64,000 bases of DNA from Rhizoctonia solani (lineage: Eukaryota; Basidiomycota; Agaricomycetes; Cantharellales; Ceratobasidiaceae), in NCBI RefSeq assembly GCF_016906535.1, contig NC_057379.1, forward strand, positions 1,178,001 to 1,242,000. The letters are read 5' to 3'. A program made the translations under genes and the position numbers. Of the stretch, positions 11,269 to 22,615 are shown in pieces (positions within the stretch are counted from its first letter, which is position 1; every line of letters begins with the position of its first letter). The notes under the pieces are model-generated. The model made no database searches. It saw nothing but the letters and a program-made list of their open reading frames with translations, and had not been told where the DNA came from.

Positions 11269-12450
11269 TTAATCTTTTCCCAATTGGTACTCCAAGTCTT
11301 TGCCAATCTTGGCAGTTTCCTTAGCTTTCCCCTTATCCTCCTTAGGGGTAGCTCTCCATCTGGTCCTGCATTCAGCAAACTTGTGACCTGCCTTGCCACA
11401 TTTGACAAAAAGACCTTCTGCACAGCAGCAGTTACATTCTTCCTCCAACACATAGTTGGGATTGGAGGAGAGGGGACTGGTTTTGGTGGCCTGTTGGCCA
11501 GTACTTGCCCCCTGTGTGGGGGTAGAAGAAGGCTTGCCAGACTTATTACCCTGTTGCAGGTGGCTGGCACACTCCTTGCAGAGGGCATTGTCAATGATGA
11601 GGGCAGCATCTTGCAGCTCCCTCAGGGTACATGGTTGCCTCTCCCTTGTGTCAATTTGTTTTTGGACCTCCCAGTGAAGTCCACAAGCAAATTGACTGTG
11701 GAGTGTGGCACTGTTCCAATTGAGCTCCATTTGCAGCATGCAGAACTTGGTGATATATTTGGCACATGTGCCAGTTTGGGTGAGGGAAGTGATCTTCTGC
11801 TCTGCTGCTCTGGTTGTGTCAGGGTTGCCAAAGGCGGCCAGGAACTTGGTTTTGAACTCATCTACAGTTTGGATGAGTGCTTGATGGGACCCTAGTTGGT
11901 CCAGGTGGGGATGGGCCCACATGGGCCCAGCCTCTGTCATGTTCATCAGGAGAAAACTTAGGACCTCCAGGTCCATTGGGTATTGCCTTTGACTGTGGTG
12001 TACCCAGGCCAACATGCATGTTAGCCATTGTTTGGCCTCTAAGCCAATTTTGCCTTTGAAGGCATCAGGGTGATCTACCTTTACAGTAGAGGGGGCTGGA
12101 GGTGGCACTGGGGTGACAATAGGTGCTGGTGGAGGTCCTTGGGGGGCTGCTGGAGCTGGTCCCAAAGGGAAGGAGGAGGAGGGATATGGGTTGAATAAGG
12201 TGAGGTGGTTGCACCAGGAGGCCCCTGTGGAGAAAATAGGGGCTGGGCCCCCAAGGGAGATGCTAGCCTTGCCAAGAAGCTTGGCTTTGGGTGCAGCCCA
12301 GGGAGTTTCCTCAACCATGGGGGGTTTTTGTTCTTCAGGGGTATGGGAACCCTGGGTGATTTGGGCAAGCCCATCCTTGACAGTATCAACAGCTTGCAAG
12401 ATGTTCTTGATGTTGGTGCAAACCTCTTGGCTAATTTCAGCTTGTTCCAA
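11269..12450 (-). pseudogene. Gypsy B1 gag (393 aa, open)
   Basis: A single open frame. Residues ~1-45 look helical. A Pro-rich stretch (~85-120) precedes a gag capsid-like region (~125-290: DAFKGKIGLEAKQWL, FKTKFLAAFGNPDTTRAAEQKI). Near ~335-365 is a CCHC-type knuckle whose first cysteine is replaced: GLFVKCGKAGHKFAEC, where the A1 gag has GLCVKC. Gag forms the particle shell and the knuckle binds RNA. The frame is full length for this family, but the knuckle is defective and its pol partner is broken, so I call it a pseudogene. A 214-codon antisense frame inside it is a shadow. Confidence 0.8.
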
Positions 12451-13121
12451 GATGGCCTGCTCAAGGCAGTCAACTTGTCCTTGGAGTCCCCAGAGGAGTC
12501 TGATAACCCATTCAAGGGAGACTTTGCCAAGTTTGACAGGGGAGGCTGGCAGAATGAGGGGTTCTGGCTATCCCTGATCAATAGGGGAGCAGGCTCAAGA
12601 GGGTGGCCAGGAACAGGTTGCCATGGTGTGTGTGGGGTACAACTGGCCAGTGTGGGATGATGCCTGGGAGGAAGAACAGGTTGGGGTGCAGGAGGTAATG
12701 GTGGAAGGTGTGGATGGGGTGGTGCTAGTAGGTGCCTTTGTCAGGACTTATGAGTGCTTTACTGTATGTGTATGCTAAACCCTTGCCTCAACTGACCTAG
12801 TGTTGGACAGTTCTTACCCTGATCAGCTGCTGTGGACAGGCATGATACAGGGCAGTGCTTCTGCAAGTGGGTAGATTGGCTGTCCAGGGTTGCTAATGGT
12901 GGGTGTGGTGACTGGCAGTATGCAGACAATAGAGACCTTCTGCCTTATAGCAATTTGGTACTAGGTGGGGACAATGCTGGTTTGATTATTGACAGCAAAA
13001 GGCAATCCCAATCACCTGATTTCCCTTGTGCTAGTACAGGGGTCTTTCTTGTTGTTGAGCTAAGTGTCCTGGATGTCTGTAACTGGTGTCAAGGCAGCAG
13101 GCACCTGTGGTTGTATGTAAC
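12451..13121 (-). other. B1 leader and 57-bp 5' LTR remnant
   Basis: No gene here. A 165-codon plus-strand frame at 12,832-13,329 crosses element borders and is spurious. At 13,065 the minus-strand LTR B end (GGACA) is recognisable and runs for 57 bp to 13,121, then meets the Tc1 element at a TA. The stretch beside it (TAGTAC...CTTGTTGTTGAG) matches the A1 leader at 52,590-52,625. Confidence 0.65.
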
Positions 13122-13123
13122 TA

Positions 13124-13328
13124 CAGCGCTGTTCAAAACTGTTCACAGGATTGGAACTTTTGTACTGTATCAGTTGTTACTCAATCATTTGTCAAATGAT
13201 AAATTTGAAATTCATCTGGCAGGTTTGGTAGTGTCTTCTCTGTCTAACACAATTTATCTTATTCAGTTTGAATCCAATTTGATCAAGATACATTCAAAAC
13301 AATGGAACAGTCTATGTGAACAGTTTTG
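13124..13328. repeat. Inverted repeat at the left end of the Tc1 element
   Basis: CTGTTCAAAACTGTTCACA (about 13,128-13,146) is repeated in reverse at about 13,310-13,327, enclosing about 165 bases. It could be a sub-terminal repeat of the Tc1 element or a ~200-bp MITE at its edge. Confidence 0.6.
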
Positions 13329-13463
13329 AACAATGGACTACAGGATATACAACTCAAGCAAATATCAATACTTGGTTGGGCCACCTTTGGCTGTGATGGA
13401 AGCCTGGACCCTCCTAGGCATACTCTATATCAAATCCTGGCACTTCTGAGCACTAACTTTGTC

Positions 13464-14383
13464 TCAAATCTCCTGCACCCTCTCCCATAATTCCAACATC
13501 CCACTTGCAGGGGTTTCATAGCTATAAAGTTCCCTCTTGATTTGATCCCAAAGGCTTTCAATTGGATTGAGGTCTGGGGAGTTAGCAGGCCACTCAAAGA
13601 CCTCTAAGCCATTCCCTTGGAACCAGTCTTGTAAAATATGGGCCTTGTGGGAGCTTGCATTGTCTTGCATAAATATGACCTTCTCCATGTCTAACCCATA
13701 GTACTCCAGAGTTTGCTTGAGTTCATCTTCCAGGATCTCCACATAGAGTTCCTTGGTGAGAGACCCATCTATATTGCACATAAGACCAGGGCCTTTCCAC
13801 CCCATGCATGCCCATTGATGATATGGCCTCCTCCATGCTTATGGGTTTTGATGATCTGGTGGGGCTGAGATGCCTGGCCTACCCTTTTATGGGCATATCA
13901 GTGCCCATCTGACTCAAATCTGTTGATCTTGGTCTCATCTGACCATTGGAACCTCTTCCAGTCATCAATTGTCCAGTGCTGGTGTGCCATAGCAAATTCA
14001 TAGCATGCCTTGATATGTTCCTTTGTCATAGCTGGCTTTTTGGGCTTGACAAAAGGCACCACATCAGCTTTCCACACTGCCCAATGCACAATAAGGCTTG
14101 AGACAGGGACCCCATTTGTGCCAGAGAGCTCTTGAACAACTAAGCATGGGGTTGTGGGGGCAGGGCCAGTCAACAAGTGGGTGGCATGGTGAATATTGGT
14201 TGGTGAGAGCTTAGAAGGGCAGCCACCAGGTTGCTTGGGGAGCTCAGGACAGTGCATTGTCCTTATCCTGCTAATCATTCCAGTACTGACACCAGTTTGG
14301 GAGTGAATTTCTGAGAAGTGAAGGCCTTTATGGAGCTTATCAACAGCATTCTGGACATCAGAGGGAGGCAAAGCTTTAGGCAT
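13464..14383 (-). pseudogene. Tc1-family DDE transposase, broken
   Basis: 14,383-13,898 gives 161 residues with helix-turn-helix sequence (DVQNAVDKLHKGLHFSEI, TGVSTGMISRI) and the first catalytic aspartate in FQWSDETKIN. A TGA interrupts at about 13,897. The remains of a KHGGG block and a frame change follow. 13,805-13,464 then carries VIFMQDNASSHKA (second D) and SPDLNPIESLWDQIK (E), spaced 34 residues apart as in DD34E Tc1 enzymes. A further TGA lies after LWERVQEI. The enzyme would cut and paste the element at TA sites. At least three lesions make it non-functional. Confidence 0.9.
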
Positions 14384-14523
14384 GGTAGGCAGAGGAGAGC
14401 AGAGGGTTGAGGCAGACCCAGAGCAATTGTGAGGGATTAAATAACCTGCCAGTAGAGTATGACATCATTGAATGACATCATATGACATCACAGCTGATGT
14501 CACCATGAAATCATTGGGGGGCT

Positions 14524-14558
14524 TGTTGTAACCACACTGTAAGGTGGGTTACATGCTA
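14524..14558 (-). repeat. 35-bp LTR A end remnant
   Basis: TGTTGTAACCACACTGTAAG and the following bases match the minus-orientation start of LTR A. It stops at TA (14,557-14,558), where element X copy 2 begins, and LTR A has a TA at that point, so X appears to have inserted into this LTR. Confidence 0.65.
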
Positions 14559-15207
14559 CACTGAGCAGCAAAAGTATTGCAGGTCACCAGAGGTCAGAAG
14601 TTTATCTCCATTGCTGAGCAGCCAATCAGTGAATCCCATCCAAATTATACTGACACATGTGGCCATTGTAACACTATGTTTTAGCACAAAATCTCACAAA
14701 TCCATCAAGAACTAAGCTCACAACCCCACTTTTGCTGTAATGCCACCTGCAAAACTTTTGCAAGTTGTGTTGAGCATCTTACAGATCTGCACATAACTTA
14801 TTATGCAGTTCAGTACAAGTTCTGGTTTTTTAGACACACATTCTTAGTTATATGGGCCATTGTTGGACAGATTATCAGCTTGTTTTACCCATCAGGGACT
14901 GTGTAACAGAACTGCCTTCTCAGGGTCAGTAAAAGAAACCCAAAATTGCAGTTGCATCAAACTCAAGGCACTGTGTGGGCTGGAAATGCTTTGGGGTATT
15001 TCAGGTGATTGCTGGTACCCAGTGAAACAGTTTCCATGACCTTCCCATACCTGGGACTGGCAATATAAGAGATTGCAGTGGGTTAGGCTGTATGAGCTGA
15101 TAATTGAAATGCCACTCATAAGCTGGAATCTAAGCCAAATGACATAGAACTTCTGGCAGTAGTAGACACAAGTCAAAGGTATGCTGAACTCAGTTATCTA
15201 GGGCAGC

Positions 15208-15767
15208 TGTTGTACACCAACTGTAAGGTTGGGTACACGCTAGTGGGCGGGCGCTTGAGGCTGTACTACTACACTGGTTTCTGTAAACTAACTCTCTAAG
15301 GCTGTATTAACACTGCTTAAGGCGGTCTACTGTTTCTGTACTATTGCAAGGGGGCCTTAGGCCTGGGAGGTGTGGTAGGTGAATATAAGGGGTAAGTGCT
15401 GGATACTACTGGGGGCCGGCTACTTAGCTGGCTGGCTACCTTCTCTAATGAGTAAGAGACAAGGTAAAATTGACTTGGGGTTTCCAAGTGATTTTCCTAC
15501 TGTATATATAGACAGAACTACTAACTACATGTGGTCTGTGCGTGTGTGAATGGAAGACTACATGTGAAAAGAGAAGCGTACTGCAGGCTGTGCAGAAGCG
15601 TGGATTTCCCCTAAGCGCCCTTGGCACAGCATCTTGGCGCGGCATCTCGGCATAATAAGCGCCGAGATCACGTGACTAAAAAAGATAAGATAATCTATTC
15701 AAAAGAAATACTAAAAATAAGAGAAAAATCGTCCAATTCCAATGGTATATGTTAGAGGGTTGTAACA
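15208..15767 (-). repeat. Solo LTR A (560 bp)
   Basis: TGTTGTACACC to GGGTTGTAACA, flanked by GCAGC (15,203-15,207 and 15,768-15,772). Copy 1 of element X shows the empty target. CACGTG survives near 15,670. Confidence 0.93.
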
Positions 15768-15831
15768 GCAGCAGTGATGCATGCAGAAAGATAGCATGCA
15801 GTATGCACAGAGATTGTAGCCAATGGGTGGG

Positions 15832-15984
15832 GTCTCAAACTGAACATGTTCTAACTCTGTGATTGTGAATTGAAAGAGGTTGAAACTCATATAGTAGGAT
15901 GTTTCTCCAAGACAGACTTTATGATGGAAAATTGGTTGTTTCCTGATTGTCAATCACAGAGTTAGAACATGTTCAGTTTGAGAC
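15832..15984. repeat. Hairpin of element X, copy 2
   Basis: A perfect inverted repeat of 34 bp (15,832-15,865 with 15,951-15,984). Relative to copy 1, two positions changed in the left arm and the matching two changed in the right arm. Confidence 0.85.
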
Positions 15985-16298
15985 TGTAGATACAAGGATA
16001 AGGGACGGTGTCCAGGCCGCACAACTTGGAAGCAAGATAGAGCATATGGCTCAGAAGCTCTACACATTGAACCAGGCCAGTGTGCAGCAGGATAAGCAAG
16101 ATAGAAGCACTTAGAGCAGAATAAGTCCAGACTAAGTGCAAGAAGGGAACAAGGAAGATGGAAGAACATAAACAGGGAAGATAGGAACTATGCAAACAGA
16201 TGAGATGGATACAGATGAGTTCCCCAAACAAATACACTGGGGGGAGGAAGGAAGTGACAGGCAGCACATAATCATTTCAGGGGGTGGGGCTCATGACA
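15985..16298 (-). repeat. LTR D fragment
   Basis: Matches LTR D from GATACAAGG to the end GGGGCTCATGACA. The TGTCACAACC side is missing. It joins element X on the left and Gypsy A2 pol on the right. Confidence 0.8.
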
Positions 16299-16473
16299 CC
16301 TTGGCAGATCTACCCCCCCAGTACCATGAATTTGCAAAAGTCTTTGGGGAAGAATAATTCAAGGTCCTTCCTCCACATTGGGAATACAATATTGCCATTG
16401 AACTAGTCCTGGATGCCAAACTCACGCCAGGCCCTATTTACAGCATGACCAATGCAGAATCCAAGGCCCTGAA

Positions 16474-16927
16474 TGTCATGAGCCTTACCTCCTAACATGA
16501 TTATGTGTTGCCTGTCACTTCCTTCCTCCCCCCAGTGTATTTGTTTGGGGAACTCATCTGTATCCATCTCATCTGTTTGCATAGTTCCTATCTTCCCTGT
16601 TTATGTTCTTCCATCTTCCTTGTTCCCTTCTTGCACTTAGTCTGGACTTATTCTGCTCTAAGTGCTTCTATCTTGCTTATCCTGCTGCACACTGGCCCAG
16701 TTCAATGTGTAGAGCTTCTGAGCCATATGCTCTATCTTGCTTCCAAGTTGTGCAGCCCAGACACCGTCCCTTCTCCTTGTATCTACCCCTTTTCACTTTG
16801 TTATAAAAGAAGACTGTGAATTGGCTTGGAAACCCCAAGAACAATTCACCTTGTTGATTTCCCACTCTCTCATCTGTGTGAATTGTCTCAATATCTCACA
16901 GCAATCATTTCATTCTTGGTTGTGACA
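16474..16927 (+). repeat. Solo LTR D (454 bp)
   Basis: TGTCATGAGCC to GGTTGTGACA, with a CTGAA duplication (16,469-16,473 and 16,928-16,932). It interrupts A2 pol. Confidence 0.93.
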
Positions 16928-17411
16928 CTGAAACAACATATAGACAGGGAACTAGCCACAGGAAAAATCAGATCAAGTACCTTGTCTGCAGGAGCACCAG
17001 TTATGTATGTTACAAAGGCCAGATCTCTCAGGCTAGTTTGTAGATTACCAGAAGCTGAATCATGTCACACACAAAAATGTCTGCCCCCTCCCAAGACAGA
17101 ATGATCTAATGGCTAGACTGCGCTACACTAGGATATTTACTAAATTGGATCTAAGATGGGGTTATAACAATGTTAGGATTGAATAAGGGGATAAATGGAA
17201 GACTGCCTTTAGGACCAAATATGGGCTATTCAAATACCTAGTCATGCCCTTTGGTCTCACTAATGCACCTTCAGCCTTTCAGCATTTTATGAACAACCTC
17301 TTCCATGCCCTCATTGACATAACAGTGGTCATTTACCTGGACAACATCCTCATTTTCTCCAAGAATCCTGGAGATCATCCTGGGCATATAAGGGAAGTCC
17401 TGTCCAGATTA

Positions 17412-17865
17412 TATCACAACCAAGAAAGAAATGACTGCTGTGAGTTATTGAGATGATTCACACAGATGAGAGAGTGGGAAATCAACAAGGTGAATTGTTC
17501 TTGGGGTTTCCAAGGCAATTTGCAGTTGTCCTTTATAACAAAGTGAACAAGGGGTAGATACAAGGAGAAGGGACGGTGTCTGGGCTGCACAACTTGGAAG
17601 CAAGATGGAGCATATGGCTCATAAGCTCTACACATTGAACCGGGCTGGTGCGCAGCAAGATAAGCAAGGTAGAAGCACTTAGAATGGAAGAAGTCCAGAC
17701 TAAGTGCAAGGAAGGGGCAAAGAAGTGGGAAGAACATAAACAAGGAAGATTGGAACTATACAAACAGATGAGATGGATACAGATGAGTCCCCCAGACAAA
17801 TGTGCTGGGGGAGGAAGGAAGTGACAGGCAACACATAGTTGTGTCAGGAGGTGAGGCTCATGACA
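17412..17865 (-). repeat. Solo LTR D (454 bp)
   Basis: Flanked by GATTA (17,407-17,411 and 17,866-17,870). The terminal TG has become TA. It interrupts A2 pol just after the RT catalytic region. Confidence 0.93.
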
Positions 17866-18538
17866 GATTAATGAGGAACCAACTCTTCTGCAAGCTGTCC
17901 AAATGCCATTTCCATGTCACCATGGTTGACTACCTTGGTTTTGTCATTTCACTGGCTGGCTTCTCAATGGACCAGAAGAAGATTAAGGCAGTTACATCCT
18001 GGCCAGTCCCTAGAACTGTCAAACAAGTCCAGGCCTTCTTAGGATTTGTAAACTACCTCAGATGTTTCATCCCAAACTTCAGCTCAGTGGCACACCCCCT
18101 AAACAACCTCACAAGAAAGGAATCTTCATGGTCATGGGGTCCATCAGAAGAAGCCGCATTCCAGGAATTAAAGGGTCTAGTCACCAAAGGGCCAGTACTC
18201 ATTCACTCAAACCTAGAGCTGCCCTACTACCTAGGAACAGATGCATTGGGGGTGGAAATTGCTATTCTTAGCCAGAGAGGTCCAGACAACTGGTTACACC
18301 CAATTGCCTACGTATCTAAATCCTTCAGTGGTGCCAAAACAAATTATGACATGCACAACAAGGAACTGCTGGCAATCCTCAAAGCCCTAGAAGAATGGCA
18401 GATATTCCTAGAAGCCACAGATAAACTGATACAGGTCTTCACAGATCATAGGAATTTGGAGTATTGGATGAGTGCAAGAACCTTCAATTGGAGACATGCT
18501 TGATGGAGAATCTTCCTAAGCAGTTTCAACTATAAAAT

Positions 18539-18991
18539 TGTCACAACCAAGAATGAAATGACTGCTGTGAGATATTGAGACAATTCACACAGATGAGAAA
18601 GCAGGAAATTAACAAGGTGAATTGTTCTTGGGGCTTCCCAGCCAATTCACAGTCCTCTTTTATAACAAAGTGAAAGGAAGTAGATACATGAGAAGGGATG
18701 GTGTCCAGGCTGCACAACTGGGAAGCAAGATAAAGCATATGTCCCAGATGCTCCGCACAGTAAACTAGGCTGGTGCGCAGCAAGATAAGCAAGATAGAAG
18801 CACTTAGAATGGAGTAAGTCCAGACTAAGTGCAAGAAGGGAACAAGGAAGAGGGAAGAACATAAACAAGGAAGATAGGAACTACACAAACAGATTAGATG
18901 GATACAGATGAGTTCCCCAGACAAATGCATGAGGGGGCAAGAGGAATTGACAAGCAATACATAACCATGTTAGGAGGTGAGGTTCATAACA
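18539..18991 (-). repeat. 3' LTR of Gypsy D3
   Basis: TGTCACAACC to GTTCATAACA. It adjoins the C-run (polypurine tract on the minus strand) at 18,994-19,001. Confidence 0.9.
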
Positions 18992-19002
18992 TTGCCCCCC
19001 TC

Positions 19003-21939
19003 TCAAAAGGCCCTTAGGCAGCAACAAAGGGCTGCGTACATCCATTCAGAATAATCAATGGCAAGTAACTCCTCAAAGCTAAACAGCTCCTCACCCTCAC
19101 TTCCTTCAAATGTTTCCACATTCCTTTGTATCTCCTCATTGCTCCATCCTAGGTAGCTCTGAGGCTCCCATTGTGTTTCTCTCACTGGAGACAAGTATCC
19201 TGGGGTCCAGCAAGTGTCTGGCATGCTGGAGAACAGGGGAAAGGGCAAGGGTGCTGGTGCATGTATCTCTGTTGGCCTGGGAGTGTCTGGGCGTGCTGAA
19301 GGGGTCACTGGCGGTGCTGGCCTGCTTGTGTAGGCTGGCAGGTCCGCTGGGTTAAGCAGAATGAGGTTCTGCATTGCCTGGGTCAGCTCTCTTGCTGATG
19401 GAGGTGTGGAGACTGTAGGGGGTGAGGTAGCAAACCCATGGCAATGCCATTGTGCCAGATCCCTGAAAGCACCTGGATGGGAGGCAATGAAGTGCCACCA
19501 GTGGTATACTTGCTTTTCATACAGTGTATCTGGTCCTTCTTTGCCTTTGGGATCAAGCCAATAGAGGAATCCCCACTAGGGGTGCTTGAACATGTTGCAC
19601 TTGAAGAACCTGCACTTGTTGCAACTGCTGGCACTCATCACAGTGTAAATTATGTTGGCAGAGCTGTCTAGGTGTGCTCTCATTTCTTTCTGGGCCATTC
19701 ATGATGTAGCAATCAATGTTGAGGCAAGGGTTGTAGGCCAAAGCGCTGATAGAGCTGAAAATAGGTATGCTGGGATAGTGGGGAGCACAAGAAGGGCTTG
19801 GCATGGCAGGTTTTGGCAGTGAGAGCTTGTAAAGTAACAAAGCAGGCAGCTTTTGACTTGCTGGGTTGCTTGACTATCTTGTCTCTTTTAACATTGCACA
19901 TATTTGCAGAGATGGGGTTGTTGGCAGCCAGGGCATCTGGATAAATAGCAAAGAAGTTGCACAACTTGTCCTTGCAATGCTGTAGATCCTTGGCTGGTTC
20001 CCATGTGTCCTCATGGGGTGTGTATCCCTTCCATCTGACCCTGTGCTTCCAGATTCTGTCTTCTGCTGTCCAGTCTACAAATTTGTCTACTTCATACTCC
20101 TCTTCTCCTTCTGCTGTGATCACAGGTGGCAGAGGAGTGAATGTGCAATCAAACTCTGTGTTGTGTTTGAAAGCAGACAACAAGCTGACATGGAACACAT
20201 CATGGATCTTCATGGTCTCAGGGAGAGCCAAGCAATAAGCCTGGGAGCCCACTTATTCTATGACAGGGAAAGGGACATACTATTTTTGGTTTAGCTTTTT
20301 GTTGGGATGCTGCAACATGATATTGGAAGGCAAAAGCCAAACTTTGTCTCCTGGTTGAAACTCAGGAGGTGGTTTCCCTGTGTCTGCCTGTTTGTAGCGC
20401 TCCTGAGCCCATTTGATTGATGCCTGTACTTCCTGAATTGTCTCAGCCAGTTGCTTGGCTTTGTCATCAGCAATTGGCAACCCAGTGGGTTCCAAGAGTG
20501 GTGAAATGACAGGAGAATAGCCATACACACTTTTGAAGGGCAATTTGCCTGTTGCTTTGCTTCTGGCATTGTTATGAGCAAATTCAGCCAGTGGGAGCCA
20601 ATCAACCCAATCAGACTGTCTATGATTAATGAAGGGACGTAGGTAAGCCTCTAGCCATTGGTTTTTGATCTCAGTTTGTCCATCAGATTGTGGGTGATAA
20701 GCAGTAGGGAAACTAGGATTGATTTGCAGAGATTTGTAGAGCACCTTGAGGAACTTGGAGTTGAATGTAGTCCCTCTGTCAGACACAGTGCACTTGGGAG
20801 TGCCATGTAGCTTCCAGACATGCTCCAGGAACATCTGAGCTGCATCCTCAGCAGTGGCAGTTTCCTTGCAGGGAATCAGGGGCATCATCTTTGAGAAGCG
20901 GTCTACAACCACCAGAATGCTGTCATACCCCTTACACTTGGGAAACTTGACAATGAAATCATATGAGATGTCTTCCCAGGGACCTGCAGGGACAGAAAGC
21001 GGGTTGAGAGCATAGCTGTGTGCATGGCCCTTGCTTCTTTGGCAGATTTCACAAGACTCCACATAGTGGTTGACTTGGAATTTTGTTTCTGGCCAGTAGT
21101 AGTGACAACTGATTAACTCTAGAGTTTGTGCTTGGCCTTGGTGACCAGAAGCAGGGGAATCATGGAAGTGAGATAAGAGCTGCTGTTTGATCTCAGGTTC
21201 ATCTGGCACAACTTGTGGAGTTGGTTCTAAGTCCATGTGATCTGGTTGTCTTGACAGGGCGTCAGGTTTCTGTGACTGTTTTCCAGGTTGATAAGCAATG
21301 ACAGAGTTGTAGGACACCAGCATGAGATGCCAGCGTGCATGACACCTGTTGAAGGTTCCAGCTGATTTCCAGTACTCCAGATTCTTGTGATCAGTGAACA
21401 CAGTGATAGGCTGCTCAGTTCCTTCCAGGAAGATTCTGCAGTGTTCATACTGGCTGACATGAATGCAACAGGATGTAGACAACCATCTTCCTTTCTCTGA
21501 GATAGCACGGCGCACATGGCTGCTTCAGAAGCATCTGTTTCCAAGTTTTAAGGCTTAGATTCATCAGGGTGAGCTAGAACAGGCTCCTTGCAAATCTCAG
21601 CCTTGATTGCGTCAAATGCAGCCTTCTGTTCTTCTAGCCAGATCCATAGTTGCTTCTTCTGAGTAAGGTTATTCAGAGGGTGTGCTAAGCAAGAGAAGTT
21701 GGGGACAAAGCAACAGTAGAAGTGTGCAAAGCCTAGGAATGATTGCACCTGTTTCACATTTTGGGGTTCAGGCCAATCCATGATTGCTTGCAGCTTTTCT
21801 TTCTCCATGGAGATGCCATCAGGAGTAATCACAAGACCAATGTAGGTGACCTCTGTGACAAAGAAGTAGCATTTGGCAGGGTTTCAGAATAGATTATGCT
21901 TCAGCAAGCAAGATAAGGCTTTCTTGACATGTCTCACAT
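19003..21939 (-). pseudogene. Gypsy D3 pol: RT end, RNase H, integrase, chromodomain, C-terminal extension
   Basis: Frames in order: 21,832-21,548 (RT connection, VKQVQSFLGFAHFYCCF); a damaged RNase H with a deletion that joins FMSAS to the EHCRIFLEGTEQP block (21,544-21,430); and 21,515-20,280 with VFTDHKNLEYW, the HHCC finger (HFHDSPASGHQG ... CEICQRSKG) and integrase DDE (YDFIVKF, VVVDRFSKM, TVSDRGTTFN, SDGQTEIKNQW). 20,252-19,713 carries the chromodomain (EEEYEVDKFVDW, HRVRWKGYTP, DTWEPAKDL) and is followed by a Pro-rich, then acidic extension (19,374-19,003). The linker before the finger lacks 210 bp found in D2. The same deletion is in D1. Confidence 0.87.
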
Positions 21940-22394
21940 TGTCATGAGCCTCACCTCCTGATATAACTATGTATTGCCTGTCAATTCCTCTTGCCCCCTA
22001 GTGCATTTGTCTGGGGAACTCATCTGTATCCATCTAATCTGTTTGTGTAGTTCCTATCTTTCTTGTTTATGTTCTTCCCTCTTCCTTGTTCCCTTCTTGT
22101 GCTTAGTATGGACTTATCTTGTTCTTAGTGCTTCTATCTTGCTGATCTTGCTGCGCACTGGCCCAGTTCACTGTGCAGAGCTTCTGAGCCATATGCTGTA
22201 TCTTGCTTCCCAGTTGTGCGGCCTGGACAACATCCTTTCTCCTTGTATCCACTCCCTTTCACTTTGCTGTAAAAAGAAGACTGCAAATTGCCTTGGAAAG
22301 CCCAAGAGCAATTCACCTTTTTGATTTCCCACTTTCTCATCTGCGTGAATTGTCTCAATATCTCACAGCAGTCATTTCATTCTTGGTTGTGACA
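21940..22394 (+). repeat. 5' LTR of Gypsy D1
   Basis: 455 bp, TGTCATGAGCC to TTGTGACA. It contains the block CTTGGAAAGCCCAAGAGCAA downstream of a damaged TATA region. The next bases, GCAAATTGTTCTT (22,397-22,409), are a degenerate copy of the D self-primer complement. Confidence 0.9.
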
Positions 22395-22615
22395 TTGCAA
22401 ATTGTTCTTTCCTGGCTGTAGCCAATCTATCAACGTGGACATCACTCAGGTTCTCATCCCCACTTTTACTTCTTACAGTTCTCTTCTCCCTTGCCACAGA
22501 GCACACTGGGTTATTGCACACCGCCAACTATGCCACCCTCACATTGATTCAGAAGGACCTGAACTCTTTTACTTCAATACACCCCTCAGATTGGGTGTAG
22601 TTTGCATCAGATGCT

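Larger units (their letters stand above)
4899..13121 (-). mobile_element. Gypsy B1: Ty3/gypsy chromovirus, inactive
   Basis: Reading leftwards: a 57-bp remnant of the 5' LTR (13,065-13,121), leader, gag (12,450-11,269), protease and RT (11,205-9,876), RNase H, integrase and chromodomain (7,977-5,993), a G-rich polypurine tract (5,948-5,965) and the 3' LTR (5,947-4,899). Nested inserts are LTR C (5,196-5,647) and LTR G (7,978-9,875, with an LTR A inside). Without them the element is about 5.9 kb. The order PR-RT-RH-IN-chromodomain identifies a chromovirus of the Tf type. Stops and frame changes in pol, and loss of most of the 5' LTR, make it immobile. Confidence 0.9.
13124..14523 (-). mobile_element. 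Tc1-type transposon, broken
   Basis: The left end reads CAGCGCTGTTCAAAACTG directly after a TA (13,122-13,123). Inside is a Tc1-type transposase in pieces. No matching right terminal repeat is visible before the LTR A remnant at 14,524, so the right end is probably lost. About 1.4 kb, near the usual Tc1 length. Confidence 0.75.
14559..15984. mobile_element. Decayed element X, copy 2, carrying a solo LTR A
   Basis: Starts CACTGAGCAGCAAAAGTATT after TA and runs, inverted relative to copy 1, to the hairpin at 15,832-15,984. It is interrupted at 15,208-15,767 by LTR A. Two-copy alignment shows scattered substitutions and indels and no shared long open frame. The far end is cut off by an LTR D fragment. 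Confidence 0.55.
16299..18538 (+). pseudogene. Gypsy A2 pol fragment (RT and RNase H), split by two LTR D
   Basis: Homologous to A1 pol (56,450-57,780). Pieces: 16,299-16,473 (EFAKVFG region); 16,928-17,411 with [18 protein letters not shown] and YLDNILIFS, where the catalytic YLDD is YLDN; and 17,871-18,538 with SFLGFVNYL-type sequence and RNase H (GTDALGVEIAILSQ, MHNKELLAIL, VFTDHRNLEYW). Stops occur after ...PPPKTE near 17,104 and after NWRHA near 18,503. It is truncated on the left by an LTR D fragment and on the right by Gypsy D3. Confidence 0.88.
18539..21939 (-). mobile_element. Gypsy D3, right part missing
   Basis: The 3' LTR D (18,539-18,991) is followed (reading leftwards from 21,939) by RT, RNase H, integrase, chromodomain and C-terminal extension. 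It is cut at 21,939 by the 5' LTR of D1. Its gag, protease and first half of RT are not found beyond D1. The left flank of the element is AAAAT. It is inserted in A2 pol. Confidence 0.88.

Noticed and set aside
11251..11895. 214-codon plus-strand frame antisense to B1 gag
   Set aside because: It is the shadow of the minus-strand gag frame, with no motif of its own.
12832..13329. 165-codon plus-strand frame
   Set aside because: It runs across the B1 leader, the LTR B stub and the Tc1 terminus, which are unrelated pieces.
15962..16819. Recurrent ~100-codon frames of the MLPVTSFLPPVYL type at many places
   Set aside because: They are parts of LTR D copies in both orientations. Their repetition reflects the LTR, and many copies carry indels, so no coding constraint is apparent.
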